A stretch of DNA of 64,000 nucleotides from Pyrenochaeta sp. MPI-SDFR-AT-0127. Taxonomy: Eukaryota > Ascomycota > Dothideomycetes > Pleosporales > Cucurbitariaceae. Each line of letters opens with the position of its first letter. Position 1 is the first letter of the stretch. Positions 11,904 to 22,618 of the stretch are shown piece after piece. Location: contig JAGTJM010000093.1 of NCBI GenBank assembly GCA_020747015.1, forward strand, positions 28,358-92,357, given 5' to 3'. Both the position numbers and the translations under genes were made by a program. Below the pieces are notes generated by a model. That model saw only the letters and a program-made list of their open reading frames with translations, was not told where the DNA came from and did not search any database.

Positions 11904-13832
11904 ATGTCGAAGTTTACTTTACCGACAAAGGCAACCACGAGGTTGCTGGCGGTCAGTCTATTATTCGGCCTTGCATCGTTAGCCTGGGGGTATGTCTTAA
12001 ATATCGTATCTAAATCTCTACTCACTACCAGATAGATATAACATTGGAATCATGGCATCAATATATGTGCACCCAGGCTTTCAAAAGTCACTCCAAACGC
12101 CTTCAAAGACCGTAACTGGCTTCATTACATCAATCTACTATCTTGGGACATTGATCAGCTATCTTTTTGTTGCTCATCCGCTGGCCGATCGATGTGGCCG
12201 AAAGATAGCCGCAGCTGCCGGCGTGATTATCACGAGTGTAGGTGCAATTCTACAGACTTGCGCCAATGGATCTCACGGAATTGGTACAATGATTGTCGGC
12301 CGCATTGTTTGCGGACTTGGTCTTGCTATTGTGTCGACTTCTGTTCCGCTCTATCAAAGGTCGGTTTGCCCGATGCGGCGTACTACCTAACGATGCTGAC
12401 CTTTAGGAAGTGAAATTTCTCCGGCCAAACATCGTGGTCGCTATGTGGTTATCAACCATCTCGGCTTAGTTGTCGGACTTGCGACCGCTTTTTGGTACAC
12501 TTTTTACCCTTGAGATGAGAATTCCAGGCTTACTTGGTGAAGGGTCGGGTATAGCATCAGCCACTGGGAAACGGCAAGCGGAGATTACTACGGCTGGAGA
12601 ATTTCAATGGCTCTTCAGCTTTTGCCCGAAGTATTCTTCCTTGCCGGAGTCTGTCTCTGCCCAGAGAGGTATCATTCTTATCTCTCGACATGAACATGAC
12701 TAACTTTGACAGCCCTCGCTGGCTTATCGAACACGGACGTATCGCAGCAGCAACAAAAAGTTTGGCATGGCTTCGAGCTATGGATCCATCCCACGCACAG
12801 GTTGCCAAGGAAGTTGCTGATATCGAACAAGACGTACAACAACGAAAGGCCGCCACAAGTCAAGACTGGACAGTTCTATTTGCGCATCGCCCTCTCTTTA
12901 ATCGGTTGTGGCGCGCAGCTTTGCTCCAATTCATGGCTCAAATGTGTGGAAACGTATCCTTGAAATATTACCTACCAACAGTCCTCATGGGTCTTGGAGT
13001 GCCTCGAAAGACAACATTATTGATCGGCGGGATTGAACTTACCATCAAGATTGGATTCACTATCATCGATACATGGCTCATGGATCACTATGGCCGGAGG
13101 CTAACCTTAGTTATATCTTGTTTAATTATGAGTTTTGCATTGCTTGTAAGCCGCCCACCCTTGTGTCCTAATCACTACATCTCAGAACTGAATTCCACTA
13201 GATAAACGGAGCCCTACCTCTTGCATACCCTAATAACATCAGGCCAGCGGCAGACTACGCTTGTATAGCATTTATCTTCGTCTACACTTTTGCCTTCTCA
13301 ATCGGCTTCGGACCTGCCGCATGGGTGTACGGCTCGGAAATTTTCCCAACCAACTTTCGAGCAAAAGGTCTGAACATTGCAGCCTCGGGCTCATCGATAG
13401 GAGCCATCATCTCGTCGCAAATCTGGCCGATTGGCATACAAAAAATTGGCACGAATACGCATTTCATTTTTATGATTACAAATCTCGTATCTGGTTTTAT
13501 CATTTGTATGTCACTAGCAAGGAGAATTTTGCATTGATGATGTGTCAGCATGGCTAATTCCAACAGGGCTTTCCTATCCTGAGACAAGTGGTCGGAGCCT
13601 GGAAGATATGGAGGCTCTGTTCGACAAGTGTTATCATCCAGTTTCGTCTGTGGTGCTGGAGGAGGAGCAATATCACGATGAAGAGGATGACGAAGACAAT
13701 GCGACTGGCTCGGCGGCAGGACAGAGTTCGCACAGGTTGACGCCACTTTATAGTGATCACGAAGACCCTGGCGCTGCAGCGAAAATGACGCGGTTGCGGG
13801 ATAGGGATAGTGATGGAGATTCCCTCATCTGA
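11904..13832 (+). CDS. MFS sugar-porter family transporter
   Basis: Seven exons: 11904-11989, 12036-12359, 12411-12494, 12543-12668, 12713-13145, 13202-13505, 13567-13832; 540 residues, all joins in phase. Sugar-porter hallmarks are present in order: GYNIGIMASIYVHPGFQKS in helix 1 (family G-D/N-x-G-x), DRCGRK after helix 2, QSEISPAKHRGR between helices 4 and 5 (family QSEIAP-K-RG), YYGWRISMALQLLPE, CPESPRWLIEHGR at the start of the central loop, YGSEIFPTNFRAKG after helix 10, and ETSGRSLEDMEALFD at the C-terminus. The acidic tail (EEEQYHDEEDDEDN) is long. The protein probably resides in the plasma membrane and carries sugars or sugar-like compounds with protons. The exon 2 donor (GTCGGT) is weak, but the join is required by the QSEISP motif. 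Confidence 0.88.
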
Positions 13833-14318
13833 TCATGGGGGAGTGGTACTATGCAAGTCCAGTTACTCTTCATCTGCATCCTATTCCTATTCTCCAGAAA
13901 TTTCAACAAGTTGGGCCAGAAGGGCAAGTTAATCAAGTTTAAGATGGGTTAGACTTTGCCTAGGTCGTTTCTTGTTGTCCATGCCATAGTATTAATTTTG
14001 CTGCACAGAAATAGACAATCTTTCATGGCAATGTGAAGAAGCTCTTCTGACAGATCAAGAAACCTTTTCAACCAAGTGTATACGTAACTCGCTTGTGCAT
14101 GATATTTAGTGCATGGGCGGCATAATCCTGCATGAATGACGGTTGCAGGGGTCCTGGCAAATGTGGGATGCGTGTGTGCGGCCCCGCAAACCGCGAGCGA
14201 CGTCCTATCTTAAACAAGATTTGACGCTTATCGATTTGAAGTGTGCTAAACTTGGTCACATTTCCTTGCTGATCTTCATTCGCCTGTATCATGCGCCGAA
14301 AAGTCTAGAGTCCTTCAC
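13833..14318. other. Intergenic
   Basis: 3' end of the sugar porter and upstream region of the phosphatase gene. No feature recognised. Confidence 0.45.
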
Positions 14319-15383
14319 TTGGTATCACAGCAGGGGCCACCTGTTCGAGAACCCGCAATGCTTTCAGCAAAACCGGCCGAAAAAGCTCCTCCATCTTCCC
14401 CAGCACTGGAAGTACGAGCGCAACATCCCTCATTCTTCCCCTTCCACATCGTTCCTGGCGTATCCAACTTCAGAGATATTGGCGGATGGCCCATCACATC
14501 ACAATGCTCACCCACACCATTGCACGTGCGCAAAGGCTTGATCTATCGAGGCTCAGACACGACACGAATAACCGCCACCGGTATCGCTAAACTTCAAGAA
14601 TTGAATGTGAAGACGGACTTTGATCTACGAAGTAAACAGCAGATTATAAAAGCTGGCGGATTCAAGGATATGAATGATCACGGCATCGAAAGGATATGGG
14701 CCCCAGTCTTTCCAGACGCCGAGTATACGGAAGAAAAGACGAAGGAGAGGTACAAATTGTATGCTAGTGAGAACCCATCGGTATCTATGCTCCACCCCTT
14801 ACCAACCCTGACCATGACTGATGTATACAACGCACAGGGCATTGTGACCGCATTTATAGAGATCCTAGTCGCCGGAGCTCCAATGATGAAAATTGTTCTG
14901 AAACACTTGCTAGACACGACGCGCCCACATACTCCCATTTGGCAGTGTCCAACTTTCGCTCCCCAACAGCCGGCACTCTTTATGCACTGTACTACGGGAA
15001 ATAACCGCACTGGTGTCTTCATATCGCTTTTGCTGCTCCTGCTTGGTGTTGCACCTGAGGATGTTGTCCAAGAGTATACTCTATCCGAGCAAGGGCTGGC
15101 GCCGACACGACATATTAACGTCGAGCGCTTGTTGAAGAAAGGTGCATTTGAGGAGTATGGGGCAGACGAGGCGCGGCAGAAGTGTGAGCGTATGATTGGT
15201 GCGCGAGCATCGAGTATGGTAGCATTACTCGCGGAGGTGGAGCAAAAATGGGGCGGGCCAGAAGGGTACTTCAAAGACGTGGTGGGCTTAACAGGTGATG
15301 AGGTAGAACGGGTGCAAAACGTTTTGACCACGGATAGGGAGGGGAACGGTCCAGTTGTAGAAGGCGATGGTGTGCCACTGTGA
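14319..15383 (+). CDS. Tyrosine-protein phosphatase (Y_phosphatase3 type)
   Basis: Single exon, 354 residues; an alternative start is Met14. The protein has the fungal/bacterial Tyr-Ser phosphatase layout: GVSNFRDIGGW (residues 47-57), IYRGSDTTRIT, a VKTDFDLRS segment, and the P-loop HCTTGNNRTG with nucleophile Cys224 and Arg230. This fits HCx5R-(S/T)G of the cysteine phosphatases; many relatives read HCTAGKDRTG, so NN in place of KD is a small deviation. A basic and Pro-rich N-terminus of 40 residues precedes the domain. Members act on phosphotyrosine or phosphoinositides. The gene converges with the DUF7053-like gene, 120 bp apart. The 249-codon frame on the opposite strand (14678-15427) is a shadow. 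Confidence 0.85.
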   Translation: MVSQQGPPVREPAMLSAKPAEKAPPSSPALEVRAQHPSFFPFHIVPGVSNFRDIGGWPITSQCSPTPLHVRKGLIYRGSDTTRITATGIAKLQELNVKTDFDLRSKQQIIKAGGFKDMNDHGIERIWAPVFPDAEYTEEKTKERYKLYASENPSVSMLHPLPTLTMTDVYNAQGIVTAFIEILVAGAPMMKIVLKHLLDTTRPHTPIWQCPTFAPQQPALFMHCTTGNNRTGVFISLLLLLLGVAPEDVVQEYTLSEQGLAPTRHINVERLLKKGAFEEYGADEARQKCERMIGARASSMVALLAEVEQKWGGPEGYFKDVVGLTGDEVERVQNVLTTDREGNGPVVEGDGVPL

Positions 15384-15503
15384 TTGCCAGTGTGCGAGTA
15401 TCGTATTGATCGTGTTGATACATACAAACACTACGAGAACCCACCCAACCTTGGATTGTTGAACGCCAATCCTGAACGCCAAAGATGCCCTGAATGTCCA
15501 GCA

Positions 15504-16259
15504 TCATCCGTATGTAATCTTCTCTGGCAATGGCGCAGCCATCTCGACTTTCTGCGTCCCCAACCCATCCGCCTCCACCAGGCCGTCCACTTCCCTCTGC
15601 CTGGGCGCGAAGTGCTCGCCCTGCAGATCTGCATGTCCCGTGGGTAGATCTTCATGCAAATGTGCACTCGCCTTCGTCTTTCCCTTGATGGTGCTGTTGG
15701 CTACGGCCTGCTGGCGCCACTGCATCTCCACCTTCTCCACCACCTTGCGACACACGTCTCGATGCGCCTGCTCCATCTTGCCTTTGACAAACGGCATCAG
15801 CCACCAACTGCAGGTGACTTCGACGTCTTCGACAAGCACCCACTCGGCATCGCCTACGCCCATGCCCTCGCCCTCCACCTCGGCGCCGGCGCCGCCCTTG
15901 ACGACTCTGAACTCGGCGCGGACAATGACGCCAGAGGCATCAGCGCGTGTCTTGATGCCGGCCTTTGTGTCCTGGAAGCAGCTGGGGAACGTGAGGTACT
16001 TCTTGCCCCACTCGCCAATACCGGGCAGCAGGGTTACGCACTCGGTGACATTGTAGGTTTCAATGGGGTACTGGTCTGGCGGGTACCAGTACGTATCCTT
16101 GAGCGTCTCTGGGGCGGTTGAGGGCGCTTTGGTGTGGCCTGTGGTGAGAGCTTGCAGGGTGAGCGCGGTGGTGTGGTCGTGCAGGGCGGCAATGATGTCG
16201 GCGGGGGTGAGGTGTGCGGGGATGGAGGCGGCGACGTGAAGGTTGTGTTTTGCGCTCAT
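15504..16259 (-). CDS. DUF7053-like (START/SRPBCC-type) protein
   Basis: Single exon, 251 residues, GC-rich. The N-terminus (MSAKHNLHVAASIPAHLTPADIIAALHDHTTAL) followed by YPPDQYPIETYNVTECVTLLPGIGEWGKKYLTFPSCFQDTKAG fits the fungal DUF7053 family, thought to have a START-like fold that could hold a lipid or other hydrophobic ligand. The middle (RAEFRVVKG...EVTCSWWLMPFVKGKMEQAHRDVC) has the strand-then-long-helix ending typical of that fold. The C-terminal 55 residues are charged and probably disordered. No signal peptide or membrane helix. The family assignment is from memory of the pattern and is moderately certain; the ligand is unknown. Confidence 0.6.
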   Translation of the reverse strand: MSAKHNLHVAASIPAHLTPADIIAALHDHTTALTLQALTTGHTKAPSTAPETLKDTYWYPPDQYPIETYNVTECVTLLPGIGEWGKKYLTFPSCFQDTKAGIKTRADASGVIVRAEFRVVKGGAGAEVEGEGMGVGDAEWVLVEDVEVTCSWWLMPFVKGKMEQAHRDVCRKVVEKVEMQWRQQAVANSTIKGKTKASAHLHEDLPTGHADLQGEHFAPRQREVDGLVEADGLGTQKVEMAAPLPEKITYG

Positions 16260-16998
16260 GGTGGTGCGCTGGGTGACATGTGAGAGGGAATCGAAAGAAG
16301 GAGCGACTGTGGGCGCGGGGGCTTGGCAGGCTTTTGCGAGGAAGCTGCAAGGCGGTCGAATCGGCGTGTGAGGAAGTAACGAGGGGGGTTAGAGAGCAGT
16401 CGCGAGTGGCCGCATGCAGAAGGAGGAAGTGGGCGCAACACAATGATTAGAGACTACGATTACAGCGCAAGTAGCTAGAGGGCCAAAGCAACGCTGGGTG
16501 CTATCAGAGGATGAAGGTAGGTCTGGCGAAAAGGACAACATGGTGCAGAGCAAGGCGGTGGGTGCGGCTGAGGGCACATGGTGCTGGCTGACTGACTGTG
16601 TCGCTATTCTTGAGCTGAAGCACGGATGGAACAAGACCCGCTGAAAAGTGACAGACGTCATTGCATCACGCTAGGCTTAATGGGGAAATACTGGCCAAAT
16701 CACGCGTCCTTGTGTTGCGAGCGCGGGTGGCCGTTGAGCGGTCTCATTCTCTGGTCACCGGGTAGCCATGCATCATTTGGGGATTCATGAGTTCGTAAGC
16801 TATTGCAGAAATGACCCAGCACTTTATCTTGCCGAATGTTCTTTGTGAGAACCTCACGCTGGTGATGCCAAGACATCCCATCTCCTACCGCGACTGCTAA
16901 TTACTCCGCACAGATTGTGAGCTAAAAACATTCCGCTGCCCCCAGCAGACCCGAAACGCGAACCCGTCGTCTCAACGACGTCGGTCATCAAATGCAGT
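16260..16998. other. Intergenic between divergent genes
   Basis: Shared upstream region of the DUF7053-like gene (minus) and the Zn2Cys6 gene (plus). It holds only short shadow-like frames. No repeat or RNA gene recognised. Confidence 0.45.
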
Positions 16999-19091
16999 AT
17001 GGTCCGAACAACCATTGCATGCGCTCCCTGCAGGTGAGAAGCTTAGAACTGCCAGGGGCACTCGCTAAAGACGCAACAGAAAGTCAAAGATCAAATGCAT
17101 ACATGAAGGATCACCCCCGTGCCAGTATTGTCTAAAGAAAGGTCGCCTTCAACCAGGCCAATGTGTACTTTCCGGTCCAACCCTATCACCAAGCCGCCAG
17201 AAATCGTGAGCAGCCCGCAAGTACACCTGTTGAATCAGTGCAGCCTGACCCTGCCACGCGTACAAGTTCTAGTCAACGCAAGCGAAAGAGCGCTCCACTT
17301 GTTCCCACCAGCATCAACACGCTCTCACAATCCTCTCAAGACACAACATTGCAGCATGAAACCGTGTGGCGATCGTTTGATTCGCTTGAATTTTTATTCA
17401 ACATTGATCGAGCCGATATCTTGGAAGCATGCACAAAATTTAACCAAAAGTTTCCAGAGTTGCGCTTCCTGCATTTACCGACCATATTAAACGCTGTCCG
17501 TGGCCTCAAGGGTGCCGGTGACGCAAGCAGAGAGAGCTCATCAAAGTTGCAACTACTGCTCACTGCGATAGTGGCAGTGCACGTCTCCATGACCAAAGGC
17601 AAGTCGACACTACCAACCGCAGATCAAATTGTGAGCAAAGTATGGCTCCATGTAGCGCTGTTGGAGCCACCTGACTTGGTAGTTGTTCAAACACTATTAG
17701 TCCTGTCAATGTTCGAGTGGGGCAAAGGAAATGGCCATAAAGCCTGGATGATCAGCGGCATGGCTATACGAATGATGCAGTCCCTGCTAGTCGCTGATCC
17801 ATCCGCCTCTCAATCCCCAGCAGAGTTGCAAAGCTCTAATCGTACATTATGGAGTTGTTTCATCATCGATCGGCTTGTATTCTCTGGAAGACCGCAGCCC
17901 GTCACCCTTTCTTACCACTCATTGCATACGTTTTGGCCCTCGTCAGACGAAGATTTTGTCTTTAGTCAATTACCTTGTGAACCAGTCTTGGCAGACTCAG
18001 GGCAGGGCCTACTCGAAAATATGCGAGGAAACATGGCATATTACTACAATACACTCGTGAGAGGCTTTGATATCTGGTCGCGTATATTACGATTCATCGT
18101 GAGCGGCGGGAGACGTTTACCTGGAATGCACCTTCCGGCTAACCACCCCTGGATTTCGACTTCACCTTGGAAATTACTATACGACGAATTGCAGACTTGG
18201 AGGGAGCGCCAGGAGAAGCGCATGTTGTATCCTGAAGCCTCGATCGAGAGTCATGCCGCGCTTGGGCAAGCTGAGCCATTTGCTTACCTGAATTTAATAT
18301 ATTACACCAGGTAAGTAAGGCTTCCCGTGACTAGTCTGAATACAAACAATGTCCTAATCCAAAAACTCTTAAGCCTTCTCTTTCTGAACAGAGAGTATAT
18401 TCCGTTTCTGCCCAAGTCACGGAGCGAGCCTTCAGGACCTATTGATCCCCCACTGCTGTCTGTAGATCCACCTGTCAAGTGGTGGCACGATAGAGCAGAA
18501 GAGCTATTCACATCAGCAATCAGAATATCTCTCATTATGAGCGAGCTTGACGATGCAGATGCGCCCCTGTGCGCCCCCTTTCCGGGCTTTTGCCTGTTCT
18601 CAGCCGCAACCACGAATCTGTACAGCTTGGCCTTTCCCTGGATGCATCCAAACAGGAACCAGAATATGGCAGAACTAGTAGAGACGGACTTTGGTTTGCT
18701 CGACAAATTCAGGAAAATCTGGCACATTGGAGAAGGATGGTGGTTGACAGTACAGCAGTGCAAGCGATTGTACGACCATGCTCGTACGAACCTCAATGGA
18801 TTTGATCAACGCACGAGAGCCGATTTCAGTACACTCGAGTCCGCTATTCACGATGGACAACGTAGGGATTCGAGACATGAAGAGAGACTCGTGCAAGGTG
18901 AGATCTTGATGCCTGACGGCCAGCAAATGCCATCGCATACAAGCAATGAACAGGGTTGGGCAGGACAAGATGCAATGATGAGCGATATATTACTGCACAA
19001 TAACTGGGATGGGAACCAATTGTGGCCACTGTGGGGTCAGCAGCATGATGACTTTTTCGCATTTGAAGAGTTTCCTGCAGGTATATCATAA
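16999..19091 (+). CDS. Zn2Cys6 transcription factor with fungal-specific TF domain
   Basis: Proposed exons: 16999-17033, 17080-17164, 17214-18310, 18392-19091, giving 638 residues. Splicing out 17034-17079 gives the binuclear cluster CAPC-RKSKIK-C-IHEGSPP-C-QYC-LKKGRLQPGQ-C (Cys 8, 11, 18, 26, 29, 40). The last spacing is longer than the classical six to nine residues. The second intron (17165-17213) is the least certain: a frame change is required there, but other sites would retain a few more residues (VLSGP). The middle homology region is clear: LEPPDLVVVQTLLVLSMFEWG...AWMISGMAIRMMQSL...NRTLWSCFIIDRLVFSGRPQP, the usual fungal_trans pattern. It is a DNA-binding nuclear regulator; its targets may include the neighbouring aminotransferase, but nothing in the sequence proves this. 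Confidence 0.8.
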
Positions 19092-19179
19092 GGCCCAGGT
19101 TCCAACTTAGGTGAGGACATGAACAAACGCAATAATTACACAAGTAACTCGCATTGAAGCCTACATTGGACCCAAAATA

Positions 19180-20619
19180 CTATGGTACAAGACAAGTACT
19201 CATCGTCAAATCATAGGCCTTCCTCAAGGTTGCCACAATTTCCTCCAATTCATCGTCAGCAATTGTGTACGGAGGCGCAAGCAAGACATGGTCTCCTTTC
19301 CACCCATCAACTGTCCCGCTTCCAGGATATACTGCAATGCCCATCTCGAACGCTGCACACTGTACCTTCAATCCGATAGCCATGGCTTTAGGGAATGGCT
19401 CCCTTGTTGCTTTATCCTGGACAAATTCCAAACCCCAGAACAGTCCGCGTCCACGAATATCGCCAACGTGCTTGCACCCATCGAAAGCGTTCTTCAGTAA
19501 TACGCCCAACTTTCTCCCTTGAAGTTGACATCTTGCTACTAGCTGGTCTCGCTTGACGATATTCTGGACCGCTAATGCCGTAGCGCATGAAGTTGGGTGC
19601 GCTTGATATGTCTGGCCGTGGTTGAACGCTGACGAGCCCTTCTTCAGAGCATCCACTACTTTGCAGTTAATGAGCATACCTGCGATGGGCGCATAGCCAC
19701 CCCCAAGCCCTTTGCCAATGGTCACAATATCCGGCTTGACATTTTCTTGTTGAAAGGCGAAATAGGTGCCCGTGCGACCCATTCCGCACATGATCTCGTC
19801 GAGATGCAGGAGAATATCGTATTTGTCGCACAGAGTACGCACAGCCGACCAATAGAGTTTGGGTGGTGGCATACCGCCCAGCACAGCACCGCTAACAGTC
19901 TCACCACTGAATTCTAGTTATCAACAAGTGGATTCTGTTCCACAGCTACTTCAATGCACTTACATGAATGAAATTATATTCTGGGGCCCAAGTCGCACAA
20001 ACTCTTGCTCGACTTCAGCTACGAGCCGCGCAACGAATTGCTCCTCCGTTTCCTCTTCTTCGCGACCGTGATACGCATCCGCAGGACTGACAAACGTCAC
20101 ATTGGGGAGCAGGATAGCATCGTAAGGCATCTTCCGTCCTATGACAGAAGACACAGACATGGCGCCAATCGTGTTCCCGTGATATCCTTGCTTTCTAGCG
20201 ACATAGAATTTTCGCTGTGTTTCTCCTTTCTCGAACCAATATTGACGAGCACACTTCATTGCGGCATCGTTGGCTTCGCTTCCGCTGCCGACGAAGAATG
20301 CTTTTGAAAGACCGTGGTCGAAATGCTCGTTTTGGCCTGCGTCAAATGTCCCCAGAATGCATTTGGCCAGATCCTCTGCTGAGTCGGTGGTATACGTGCC
20401 AGTATGTACGTAGCTGACTTTTGCCATCTGGGCTGCGGTAGCGCTTATGACCTCCTCGTTGCCATGGCCTATGATGGCCACAGCAGCTCCTCCGCATGCG
20501 TCGAGTATTCGTGATCCATTGTCCAGATACAGATAGTGCTTGGAGGCTGAAGCAACTGTATACGGCTGCTCGATAAATGAACGATGCAGCAGCGACGGCT
20601 CTGTGTCCTGCGATGGCAT
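19180..20619 (-). CDS. Class III PLP-dependent aminotransferase
   Basis: Two exons: 20619-19964 and 19906-19180, with a 57-bp intron (GTAAGT...CAG), 460 residues, the usual length for the class. Visible landmarks: GGAAVAIIGHGNEEV near the N-terminus, AFFVGSGSEANDAAMKCARQY (the conserved SGSEA-E cofactor phosphate loop), YHGNT, LHLDEIMCGMGRTG (Asp contacting the pyridine nitrogen), IVTIGKGLGGGYAPI with the Schiff-base Lys, and FNHGQTYQAHP. The enzyme moves an amino group from an omega-amino acid or similar donor to an oxo acid. Fungal relatives are annotated as 4-aminobutyrate or beta-alanine-pyruvate-type aminotransferases; the exact donor cannot be read from sequence. No clear mitochondrial presequence. 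The gene is convergent with the Zn2Cys6 gene, 89 bp apart. Confidence 0.88.
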
Positions 20620-21499
20620 GAGGAATGTGGATGCAGCGTTATCTAACCTCTCGGCACAGATTGTTGGGGTTGGGAAATGTCACTGAAATACGACCATCAA
20701 AGACACCTTGATATAAGCTCTGATCTGACTTGCATGGATCCTGGCACTTTATACAGGAACAGAACAAAGGCGATGTCCCAAGTCAACCCGTCACATTAGC
20801 GCCCGCATCAAATGGGGGTGCGGAATTTTGCAAAGGAAACCAGACATCGCAACTGTTCACTCTCGTCTTCCGTTCAGCGTTCAAAGTCGAGATCGGGTAT
20901 CGCATTTGCTTTCTCGCGTTTGCGCATCGCTTGGCGCTGAGTGAGAATCGGGTATCGCATCTGTGACCCATGGGCTACTAGCCCCCAGCTTTCTCAGTGG
21001 AGACGGGTTGCGCATCTGTGGGCTATGATTGACTGCGCCGCACGTCCCACAGCCGACAATATGGTTCGTTTCATTTAAAACACGCGACAAGATTACCTAA
21101 TAGATGATAATTTGGATGTCCAGCTTCTGCCGTTTTGCCAAAGCTTTTATGAAGGATCCGGCCTCAGCCTTGACTTTGTTTCGTTTCAGTCATTGATCAG
21201 AGCAAATAAGTCTTAGTGCAAAAAACCGGATAGAAAGTGTTCCAGACATTCAGCGCTACCCTTACTCGCCGACAGCTGCGGCCCGGTGGCAATGCTAGTG
21301 AAGCTCCCGTATCCGAGGTGTAGCGTTGGCGCAACACGGACGCGCATGTTGTCCGTGACAATAGCTGTGTTGAAAAGCCTTGGCTGAAGCCAGGGAGCCA
21401 CACGTAGCCCCCCGGGCCCGCGTATCTCAGTTTTGACTGCATCTTGCATATTACATTGTTCATTATCGTTACATGACTTGACGGATACATTGATGTTTG
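20620..21499. other. Intergenic with short degenerate direct repeats
   Basis: No gene seen. Three related segments (GATCGGGTATCGCATTTG at 20891, GAATCGGGTATCGCATCTGTG at 20945, GAGACGGGTTGCGCATCTGTG at about 21000) recur at a spacing of about 55 bp, each near a CTTTCTC(G/A) stretch. The function is unknown; they could be repeated factor sites upstream of the aminotransferase or a decayed tandem repeat. Confidence 0.4.
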
Positions 21500-22618
21500 C
21501 TACTGCCAGGACTGATTCTCATATCTTGCATACCGAATATCGGATGATACTGATGATGCACTTCCCCTTTCAATTCCACGCTCATCTTGAGTTGCCAATT
21601 CCCCCAAAATCTCCTTCCCGCTCTCAGCCAAGCTGCTCTTACTATTCCTTCGGCGACTGTGACTTTGGATCTGGAATTCAGTCGTCTTGATAACGGTCGA
21701 GTCCTTGGGCTGAAGCGCGCTATTTCCCTTGCCGCCGCCGACGTGCACCTCATATTGAGAGGGTGGTTCCGCGCCTTGAACGACGGAGCGCTGATGGCCG
21801 GTCCCCTTGAGGGTTCCCAGTGCGACGCCCTCAGACCGTGGCCCAGTCCGGCTGTGAGAGTAGGCGTTGCCGCTTCTGGCATTTCTTGTGAGCTCGACAA
21901 GGCGGTTGAGGATGCTGAATTCAAGCTTGAGCTTGACGCTGTAGACAAGCGGCTTCCATGCTGTTTGAATGTCGTAGAGATTTGCAAACTCGAGTCCTAG
22001 GATAGAGAAGTCGAGCAAGACGACTAGGATATTGACGAAGATCAAGTGGTTCATGACTTGAAGGGTGCCGCCGTTGCCAATGGTCTTCTCCATCTTGACA
22101 AGCCTAGTGGTCTCCCAGACATAGAGGCCGGAGATGATGAGCTCTTGCACGAAGAAAACACTGAGTTGGAGTTTCTCGTAGATTGAGTATGGTTTCTCAA
22201 AGGGCGTAGGATTGGGCGAATTGGCGCCGTATACCAGGATGATGACCGGAATGTGTAGCCAAAGAGCATTCGTAATGATCATAATCAACACAGCACGGAG
22301 CCGTTTTCGGTTGTGCATCACCAGGTGCAGTCGGGAGTACAGGACGACCGACTGCCCTGTGATCATGGTGCACCATCCTATGAGGATGAGCGTCGCGTAG
22401 AGGTGCGCATTGGTAGTAAGCTCAAGATGTTTGAGGAGATAGCCAGTCGCGTTGAAAGCGACGCCCCATGTTGCGACATTGAAGCTCCAGAAGTAGAGGC
22501 CTGTCCGTCTCTTGAAGGTTGTCAAAATGTAGACTTTGAGTTCAAGGAAGTTGTAGAATGCGATGCTAATGAAGACAATGATGATTGCAGTCTTCGCGGA
22601 AACGTTGACATCAACCAT
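21500..22618 (-). CDS. Seven-helix DUF7703 membrane protein
   Basis: Single exon. I use Met at 22618 (MVDVNVSAKTAIIIVFISIAF), because the frame's first Met at 22654 adds only 12 uncharacteristic residues; 372 residues. Seven hydrophobic segments are visible, including a GLYFWSFNVATWGVAFNATGYLL helix, an ILIGWCTMITGQSVVLYSRLHLV helix and an LRAVLIMIITNALWLHIPVIILVYG helix. The FKRRxGLYFWS and MxTGQSVVLYSRLHLV motifs are those of fungal DUF7703 proteins. The 110-residue tail is hydrophilic and Ser-rich. The topology resembles fungal receptor-like seven-helix proteins such as the PTH11 group, but no ligand or signalling role has been shown for this family. Confidence 0.75.
   Translation of the reverse strand: MVDVNVSAKTAIIIVFISIAFYNFLELKVYILTTFKRRTGLYFWSFNVATWGVAFNATGYLLKHLELTTNAHLYATLILIGWCTMITGQSVVLYSRLHLVMHNRKRLRAVLIMIITNALWLHIPVIILVYGANSPNPTPFEKPYSIYEKLQLSVFFVQELIISGLYVWETTRLVKMEKTIGNGGTLQVMNHLIFVNILVVLLDFSILGLEFANLYDIQTAWKPLVYSVKLKLEFSILNRLVELTRNARSGNAYSHSRTGPRSEGVALGTLKGTGHQRSVVQGAEPPSQYEVHVGGGKGNSALQPKDSTVIKTTEFQIQSHSRRRNSKSSLAESGKEILGELATQDERGIERGSASSVSSDIRYARYENQSWQ

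Noticed and set aside
14678..15427. 249-codon open frame on the minus strand
   Set aside because: Antisense to the phosphatase catalytic domain; no family resemblance.
20886..21030. Spaced repeats resembling a CRISPR array
   Set aside because: Eukaryotic nuclear DNA, only three diverged copies, and the intervening sequences are not spacer-like.
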